This document shows, piece after piece, positions 57,311 to 64,000 of a DNA stretch of 64,000 bases (position 1 is the stretch's first letter; each line of letters begins with the position of its first letter). Origin of the DNA: Panicum virgatum (Eukaryota; Streptophyta; Magnoliopsida; Poales; Poaceae); contig NC_053146.1 in NCBI RefSeq assembly GCF_016808335.1, positions 40,668,470 through 40,732,469 on the forward strand. The letters run 5' to 3'. A program made the translations under genes and the position numbers. Under the pieces are notes generated by a model, which saw only the letters and a list, made by a program, of their open reading frames with translations, was not told the DNA's origin and searched no databases.

Positions 57311-58189
57311 ACCCTTTCAAGATAATATAGTTCTATCCATTACTACTTGCTAACTAATGAGGTTGGATGCTTTTATACAGCAAGAAGAGGATGGCGGTGG
57401 TGTAGAAACTCAAGTACCTATGCAAGTTCATAAGCACCTCAATGCCTTTCACTAGCTTCACAGATTTGTTGACGGTAATGTGTCCATATTGCTCTACTGC
57501 AAATTCTCTAAACTAGTTTCAGTATTGCCTTATTTTAAATTTTTGTTTTGTTTTGTTTTTGCAGGGTCCCAGTGAAATTGATGATATGTCCGTCCAAGAT
57601 CTTCTTTAGATCTCTAATTTAGTTGCTACTCCACATGGGGGACTCTTTTATTCTTTTGGGATGAATGTGTTTAGCACTTGCCGAAAATTCCGTGCTTTTG
57701 GTGGAGATTCAGTAGCCATGAAAACTTTAGAGTAATATGTACAAATCAAATTTGGCCACTGGTGGATATTATTTGGTTGGAATTTTGTTTCCCTTTGGTT
57801 TTCTGTTTTTGTGGTGTATAGGTGCATCGTCCTTCAGGTAGTCAGCACAGGGTGCTGATCCAGGCTGCGGCTCAGCTCAGCACAAGGGCGTAGGCCGGCG
57901 GCTGGACGACACACTTGGGCGCAGCCTGGCCAAACGTGAAGATACGGCGTTTCAGCACGCAACTGCTGTCAACGGCAAGGCAGCAGGCGTAAGCACTGCC
58001 AGGCCTAGGAAGGCAGTGCAGCGAGCCTATGCGGCTAGGTGAAGAATGTCACATCCACCTGTGGCTGCAGCTCTGCTTTGTCCATGAGTCTGGTTACAAC
58101 ACTTCAATGGCCTTCCTTCCAGCAGCCAAAATCACCCGGCGTCCCGGCATTCTAATCTGGCCACGCCTCATGTTCTGCTCCGGCGTCTG
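57311..58189. other. Flank of the FAR1-like relic; no clear gene
   Basis: The first part may still hold 3' exons of the FAR1-like sequence (for example QQEEDGGGVETQVPMQVHKH near 57380). From 57830 the sequence becomes GC-rich, with no recognised gene. Confidence 0.4.
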
Positions 58190-58885
58190 GTGAGCAGAGG
58201 AGTCCCGAACTGGGCCTATTTTGGTGTTGGGCTTTTGCCCTTGCTGTCGCTGCTGCTGGTCTGCCCTTACTGCCGCTGGATGGAAAATGGATGGCATCGT
58301 GGGAGGGGTAAGTCAGCCCTGACTTTGCTTCGCCATGTTAGACAATCCGTGCCGATGGGAATGCTATCGGCCTACTTCCATTCTCGTCCACATTCACTAC
58401 CAGTAGCCCCTGTCAGACTCGGGGCCACAGGATATGTCATGTGGCATGGTACTGTGCGAGATATAGGGTAGGAAATATCACATATAACATGTAACCACCC
58501 GTAATATATCTTGTACTAGTCCATTGGTTAGGATCTACCCAGAAACTACTAGGGATAAGATCTAGGAGATAAATTAATCTAGAGCCTTCCTTATAACCCT
58601 GCTCCCCTGGCCTATATAAGGGCGGGCAGGGATCCCTCCATTAAAGTCATTATTCCCCAAGACAATACAAACCACACAGGGCGTAGGGTATTACGCAACA
58701 TCTGTGGCCCGAACTTGTTTAACCCTTGTGTTCCTTGCACCATCGTGTTCCTGATCTCGGCGATTCCCCACGATCATCTCTCTACCTGAGGGTATCCTTA
58801 GGTAGACCCGATGGTAAAACACCAACAGCCCCTCCATCTACAACATTGGCAAAGGCTACGACTCATGCTTCTAGATTGTAATCAG
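58190..58885 (+). pseudogene. Gene fragment A, copy 1 (interrupted by a solo LTR)
   Basis: Bases 58190-58410 and 58833-58885 together match 61110-61375. The end of the fragment reads YNIGKGYDSCF-like, followed by a TAG. This loosely resembles the KDGKGCGSCYQ motif of beta-expansins, the only family hint. It contains no intact frame. The solo LTR sits between GCCCC duplications. Confidence 0.5.
58411..58827 (+). mobile_element. Solo LTR, 417 bp
   Basis: It begins TGTCAGACTCGGGGCC and ends AAAACACCAACA, with perfect GCCCC duplications (58406-58410 and 58828-58832). A TATA box (CCTATATAAGGGCGGG) lies at about 58611. The paralogous copy at 61326 has a single uninterrupted GCCCC, which shows the empty site. 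Confidence 0.9.
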
Positions 58886-59730
58886 CTGTTAAAGGATGTA
58901 AAAAAACACATAAATTCTTCTTTTACCTCAACTACCCACCATCTTTGAGTGTGAACATCCAAACACCAAAATTGAGTGTCTTTTAGCAGTTCCAAATAAA
59001 ATGTCTCAATGGCACGAGAAGGGACTACAATGTCTAATCCACCTCTCCACATCATCACATGAAGTTTGTCATCAATAGTCACTCCTAACTATCTCTCACT
59101 GGCTTAGTACGGATCTTCTGTGGCTCTCTGACTCGACCCTGCAGATCATTTGAAAGTTTAAGAAAAATTACAAGTAGCTAAGATTGAACAATGAATCACT
59201 TTAAATTAAGAGGTATATTGGAGAACAAGCATACCATGCACCCAACGTAAACAGTAATGATCCCGACAGACAAAAATAAGCCCAATATAATCCACATCCA
59301 CCAGTAGAAGATCTCATGGGGAATCCTGGTAGTGTAAATCGTCATCCATCCCGAAGTGAACGCTCAGAACATGAAAGCGTTGGTGCGCTCATACCACCTG
59401 GTAAGCCTGGGGGTTGTGATATGGACTGAATGCAAAGACAAGAGGTTGTAGAGGATAACTGTCATGATAGTGAAACAAAAAGCCATCTCTACCACCATGG
59501 CTACCTTGTCCACACCTCTTGCAGCTGTATCACAGTGCCTGCATATTTACAAAGTCAATCAACGTAACCAAGATTAAGCGCAACAAATAAAAAGTAAAAC
59601 TTCAAGTAGGCAGTTTCACCTTGCAAAAAGAATAGTCAAGCACATGGTCATGGAGCCAAAGTATACAAGATGGCTCACAACCATTGGGTGGTAAGTGCCT
59701 TTTCCACTGACTCTCTCCATTCCTTCAAAT
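58884..59730 (-). pseudogene. Gene fragment B, minus copy: membrane-protein-like exons
   Basis: The minus strand reads MVVSHLVYFGSMTMCLTILF (near 59690-59620), then RGVDKVAMVVEMAFCFTIMT and RWYERTNAFMF (59520-59350), then WMTIYTTRIPHEIFYWWMWI (59330-59270) and a GGTATGC splice-donor-like site. The hydrophobic stretches look like transmembrane segments. A stop interrupts at the residue after NAFMF. The same series occurs on the plus strand at 61480-62300. I do not recognise the family. Confidence 0.5.
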
Positions 59731-61109
59731 CTATAGAAGGAGTAGGGGGAGGGAGCTCCTGGGTCAATGGAAGGCCATCCTCATCTCCAAAGCACAATTT
59801 CAATTGACAGAAATGAGCAAGTTATCTCAAATTCACCATTACAACACAATTATAGCCATCGACAAAAAGAATCAGTTATGCCATTTCCATATATCCTTAG
59901 CATCGAATGATACCAAATATAGTGAATTCATCAATTTCATATCCTTGCAGCATCCTATCATGATAATTCATAGATACAAACATCAAAGACTTTAGGAAAT
60001 AATTTTACTAACAAATTCTGCCATTTGCCACCTTTTTTGCAGCCAGTGGGCGTGTGTTGCTAGCGTACCCAGAAAGGTTCTATACCTTATCCCTGATATT
60101 TGTTTCCACAAACAAAACAACTGATGACATCACTATGAATTGCCTGCATTATATAATTCCTTAATGTAAAAAATGGATGGTCCACATCACGATGAAGACA
60201 AATTTAGCTTTCCTACACAAGTTTAAAGACCGGCCATTTGTCAAACATGAGTTCCTATTGACAGGTGATTTCAATCTAATCTATAGAGATTTAGATAATA
60301 ACTGACTATAACAAATGAAACCTTAATGACCAGTTCATTTGGAACCTTCAAAGATGCCCAAGATGACATGGAATTTAGGGAGATATGGCTGTCAGGCATA
60401 AAATTCTTCTAGACAAAACGGAAGGAAAATCCTACTCATGAAAATTGATGTATGGTCAGCTCTAGGGATTGGGACCTACTCATCCCTATGTGACACTTGC
60501 AAGGCCTCCCAATTCTTGTTTTTACTCCTACTGCTTCAGATTGACTCATGAAGCATGTTATCACAAACAATGTCATCAGAATCTTACACATAAGTTGTAA
60601 AGGACAAAAGGGCGATTAGTACCTGGAGTAAGTAAAAATAGGAGATATCCATCTGTAGTTTCATATGGGAAGCAATTAATTCCCTGGTTGGATGTGGTTC
60701 AAGAGGAAAGGATTCTCATCCAACAGGTCTGCACACCATGCTGAAGAATCCATTCCTTGGGTTGGCTGCACTAGAACACATGCATGTACGAGATATATCA
60801 TTCCAAATTAAAGACGGTTGTGGTGATGTGGTGGGCTTCAAACTAGAAACATGGTGGCATTGGTGCTTGTAACAAGGTATGCAGTGGTGGCATTGTGGAG
60901 TGTTCATTCTACTTGCTAGTTTTTTAGATGTATGCAAACAAGAGAAACAGAGACCAATGCCATGGTTAGCGAAGTATGATTGAGTAGGCAGGTTGAGACA
61001 TTAGTCAGAATTGGCACACTAGATGCTGCAGCCAGAAGGGTCGAAATGTCGAATTGATTGTGAAAGCAACATGTGCCATTGACACTCAAAATTGAAGATA
61101 TTACAAATG
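59731..61109. other. Spacer between the duplicated fragments; no gene seen
   Basis: AT-rich sequence with short frames and no recognised repeat boundary. Confidence 0.45.
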
Positions 61110-61378
61110 TGAGCAGAGGAGTCCCGAACTGGGCCTATTTGGGTGTTGGCCTTTGCCCTTGCTGTCACTGCCGCTGGTCTACCCATGCTACTGCTGGATG
61201 GAAAATGGATGGCATCGTGGGAGGGGTAAGTCAGCCCTGACTTTCCTTCGCCATGTTAGACAATCCGTGCCAATGGGAATGCTATCGACATGCTGTCATT
61301 CTCATCCACGTTCACCACCGGTGGCCCCTCCATCTACAACAATGGCAAGGGCTACGGCTCGTGCTTCTAGATTGTAAT
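61110..61378 (+). pseudogene. Gene fragment A, copy 2 (uninterrupted)
   Basis: It is close to 58190-58410 plus 58833-58885, from GTGAGCAGAGGAGTCCCGAA to GTGCTTCTAGATTGTAATCA. It reads GPSIYNNGKGYGSCF and then TAG in one frame, weakly like the expansin GKGCGSC motif. No complete frame exists. Confidence 0.5.
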
Positions 61379-61479
61379 CACACAAACCATACATGATGCA
61401 ATCATATCTGTAGTTCTGCACCTTCATCAAGACGCTCATGTGTTTATTTTTTCACTAATAACTTGGCATCGTGATGCAG

Positions 61480-62300
61480 CAATGAGAGGTGTGGACAAGG
61501 CTGCCATGGTTGTTCAGATGGCCTTTTATTTCTCCATTATTGACAATTAGCTTCTACAAGCTCCTATCTTAGCATTCAGTATGGAACTCAACACCTACAC
61601 CAGGTGGTACGAGCACAACGCATTGATGTTTTGGTCATTCACTTTGGGCTGGATGACAATCTACATGAATAGGATTCCTCATAAGGTCTTCTGTTGGTGG
61701 TTGTTGATCATATTAGGCTTCTTTTTGTTTCTCATCACAGACGTCACTCTTTGTGTTGGGTTCTCGGTATGATTTTCTTCCAATATACCTCAACGTAAAG
61801 GGATTTTGTTCAACGTTGGTACTTACAACTTTTTTAAAAACTTCCAAATGATTTGTAGAGTCGAGTCAAAGGACAACAAATCATCCATGTTGAGCTAGTG
61901 AGAGACAATCACGAGTGACAATTGATGAGGATTATCTTAGTACAATATGCATTTCTCCTTGCATTCTCGAACTTGTTTATGTCGCACTCAACGTCTGAGA
62001 ACTTATATTCAAATTAATTTTTATAAGGCTATAGTTGGATTAACTAGATGTTGATCAGAGATTTTTGGAGCACTTTCCCTTTAATATTACCAACATGAAG
62101 TGAAGAGATGGATTAGACGCATCATGTGCTTGAGAAATAACATTGCAGTTCCTTTTTGTGTCATTGAGATATTTTATTTGGAACTGCTAAAAGACACTCA
62201 ATTGTGGTGGTGAGTTTGGATATTCACACTCACGGATGGTGAATAGTTTAGGAAAAATAATAATTTATGTGCTTTTACATCCTTTAACAACTGAATTTCA
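61480..62300 (+). pseudogene. Gene fragment B, plus copy: membrane-protein-like exons
   Basis: The reading GVDKAAMVVQMAFYFSIID (stop) is followed by an open part at 61581-61772 (TRWYEHNALMFWSFTLGWMT, NRIPHKVFCWWLLIILGFFL) and a splice-donor-like GGTATGA. The next block starts after a TTTGTAG acceptor-like site at 61859. The whole piece is an inverted copy of 58884-59560. Confidence 0.5.
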
Positions 62301-62378
62301 GTTTAGACAAGTTAGTTTATGTTGGAGTTGTTGATGGCTCTTAAGTAGTACACTACTAGAAAACGGGCCATCGGTCCT

Positions 62379-62461
62379 GGCCAAAGGTACCAGCTGCTGT
62401 TGCAGCCGGTACCGATGGTCCCCATCGGTACCGGCTGCAACAGCAGCTGGTACCTTTGGCC
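62379..62461. repeat. Perfect 40-bp inverted repeat with 3-nt loop
   Basis: Arm 62379-62418 (GGCCAAAGGTACCAGCTGCT...) is the exact reverse complement of 62422-62461. Only TCC separates them. It lies 28 bp inside the CACTA end. Confidence 0.95.
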
Positions 62462-63155
62462 ATCGACCGACCTAGTGGAGGGCAATTGGCACCGGGTGGT
62501 GGTTCCAACCGGTTCCAATGCGTCACCATAGGAACCGGTCTGAACCACCACCCGGTACCAAATGAAGGCGGCGCTAAAGGCACCGGTTTATAGGAATAAC
62601 CGGTTCCTATGGTAATGAAACGTGGCAGCTGCCAGGAGCTCGGGCCTAAGGCACCGATTGGTGCCTTGACCCGGTGCTATTGAATTAATTTTAGCACCGG
62701 GTCATTGAAATCAACCGGTGCCTTTGGCCCGAGCCTATAAATACCCCAGCCTCTCCCCCTCTCAAGTTGTCGTGAACTCACTGTTCATGACAGCTGAGTG
62801 GGGTGAGGGGAGGCGAATTTTTGTTTTTTTTTGAAAAAAAAGGTTAGTTATTTTTCTTTATAACTTAGCAATTAATTTTTAGAAACAGTTATTACTTGAT
62901 TTAGTTTATATATGTGATAATTATTTTTATTTGTAGCATCTTATTGTAGTTATATATGTTATCAATTTATTTGATATTTGAATACTATCAAATTATTGTA
63001 TTTATATGTTTTTTCAATTTATTTGATAAGTGAATAGTATCTATTTATTATAGTTATTTGTATTATCAATTATATAAATATATTGTTATAAATTGGTAGT
63101 ATGAATGAATTATTTGTATAGTACAATGATGTATATAAATGTATTGTGGACCCAG

Positions 63156-64000
63156 ATGAGTCGGCAATGGATGTACATGGCCGACCGGCGTTCAAAGGAG
63201 TTCATGGATGGCGTGCATGAATTCATAGAAGCGGCCGAGAAACACAAGTATGGCGGTTTCGTTCGTTGTCCATGCAAATTCTGTAAGAATGAGAAGGATT
63301 ACTCATCATCAAGAACCATCCATAGTCACTTGTTCAATAGTGGTTTCATGCCGAACAACTATGTTTGGACCAAGCATGGCGAAAGAGGAATTGTGCTGGA
63401 TAATAATGTAGAAGAAGATGACAGGATTCCTGACTTTGCAGCCAATTATAATTCCTTTTTCAATGACACTGCAATGGGTGAGCCTGAAGAAGATACTGAA
63501 GGATACGTTGTAGAAGATGATCTTGGTCAGATGCTGCGCGAAGTTGAGGAAGGTTGCGAAACAGAAAAGAAATCGAGAGATCTGAAGCGTATGATGGAGG
63601 ACTACAGAACATTGTTGTACCCTGATTGCAAACAAGACCAAAAGAAGTTGGGTACCACATTGGAATTATTGCAATGGAAGGCATCAAATGGTTTGTCTGA
63701 CAAGCATTTGAGGAGTTGCTGAAACTTATAAAAAACTTACTCCCTGAGGGTAACACCTTGCCGGAGACAACATATGAGGCAAAAAAAGTTGTTTGTCCTT
63801 TAGGATTAGAGGCACAGAAGATACATGCTTGTCCTAATGACTGCATCCTATATCGAGGTAAGTATGAAAATTTGGATTCATGCCCTATATGCAACGCATG
63901 CCGGTATAAGATCCCTCGAGATGATCCAGGCGACGTTGAGGGGATGCGTGTCAAGAAGAGGGTGCCTGCCAAGGTGATGTGGTATTTTCCTCTAATACCA
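63156..64000 (+). pseudogene. TNP2 transposase of the second CACTA element, 5' part, frameshifted
   Basis: The start at 63156 gives MSRQWMYMADRRSKEFMDGV, the transposase-associated zinc-finger domain (RCPCKFCKNEKDY, HSHLFNSGFMPNNYVWTKHG). An acidic linker and LGTTLELLQWKASNGLSDK follow. A single missing base near 63704 shifts the frame to a stop at 63720-63722. The other frame continues to the window end with the Transposase_21 start (FEELLKLIKNLLPEGNTLPE, HACPNDCILYRGKYENLDSC, KVMWYF). Length and order otherwise agree with TNP2. The element could still be mobilised by a helper. Confidence 0.85.

Larger units (their letters stand above)
62351..64000 (+). mobile_element. Left end of a second CACTA element, runs off the window
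   Basis: It starts CACTACTAGAAAA, a standard grass CACTA end, followed by subterminal repeats with GGCACCGG, GGTACC and CCGGTTCC words to about 62740. TATAAATA (62737) precedes a transcription-start-like region. A TNP2 gene follows on the plus strand. The right end is outside, so the target duplication cannot be checked. Confidence 0.85.

Noticed and set aside
1..64000. CRISPR arrays, bacterial operons, riboswitches or rRNA genes
   Set aside because: No regularly spaced repeat-spacer array, no prokaryotic gene layout, and no rRNA or intact tRNA gene was found; the tRNA-like boxes belong to SINEs.

Overview
This window is plant nuclear DNA, almost certainly from a grass (Poaceae, probably Panicoideae). 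The genes carry spliceosomal introns. The repeats are typical grass families: CACTA elements with CACTA...TAGTG ends, Tourist-like and Stowaway MITEs, a tRNA-derived SINE, long Tekay-type LTRs, and Tat and Athila Ty3/gypsy elements. The species cannot be named from sequence alone. Genes cover a small part of the window and transposable elements most of it.

Left edge (1-5165): the 5' half of a HOTHEAD-like GMC oxidoreductase gene on the minus strand. Four exons are visible and the 3' half lies left of base 1. Its 2.3-kb second intron holds three MITEs. From 5166 to 15780 there is no convincing gene. That stretch holds Tourist-like MITEs, a complete 2.0-kb non-autonomous CACTA element (8976-10966, TSD GAG), a probable solo LTR (12059-12686), a SINE with a 13-bp target duplication (13909-14189) and a Stowaway MITE.

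Centre (15781-48246): one 32.5-kb composite CACTA transposon with matching GTG target duplications. Its own core (about 9.5 kb) encodes a decayed TNP2-type transposase and a second protein of the plant En/Spm Transposase_24 type. The TNP2 gene was split by a Tekay-type solo LTR (17928-22619, TSD GCGAC), which itself contains a smaller solo LTR (18940-20095, TSD ACAAC). It was split again by a Tat-lineage gypsy element (24838-41419, TSD TTAAC). The 5' LTR of that element was later hit by an Athila-like gag-protease element (33946-40699, TSD AAGCC). A truncated LTR element (about 46196-47849) lies near the CACTA right end. Each junction with a TSD reads as a clean insertion, so the order of events can be read directly.

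Right part (48247-64000): a complete 10-exon CWF19L1/CwfJ-like gene with two CCCH zinc fingers (50274-54295) is the only intact host gene. Its third intron has the AT-AC ends of a minor (U12-type) spliceosomal intron. Downstream lie a decayed FAR1-related sequence (about 56240-57310), a region of duplicated and inverted gene fragments (58190-62300) with a solo LTR inserted in one copy (58411-58827, TSD GCCCC), and the left end of a second CACTA element (62351 to the window end) whose TNP2 gene has a one-base frameshift.

I found no clearly new system. The best leads are the spliced antisense ORF of the Tat element, the U12 intron in a splicing-factor gene, several long foldback structures able to make hairpin RNA, and the repeated TAG stops that look like decay of methylated CAG sites.
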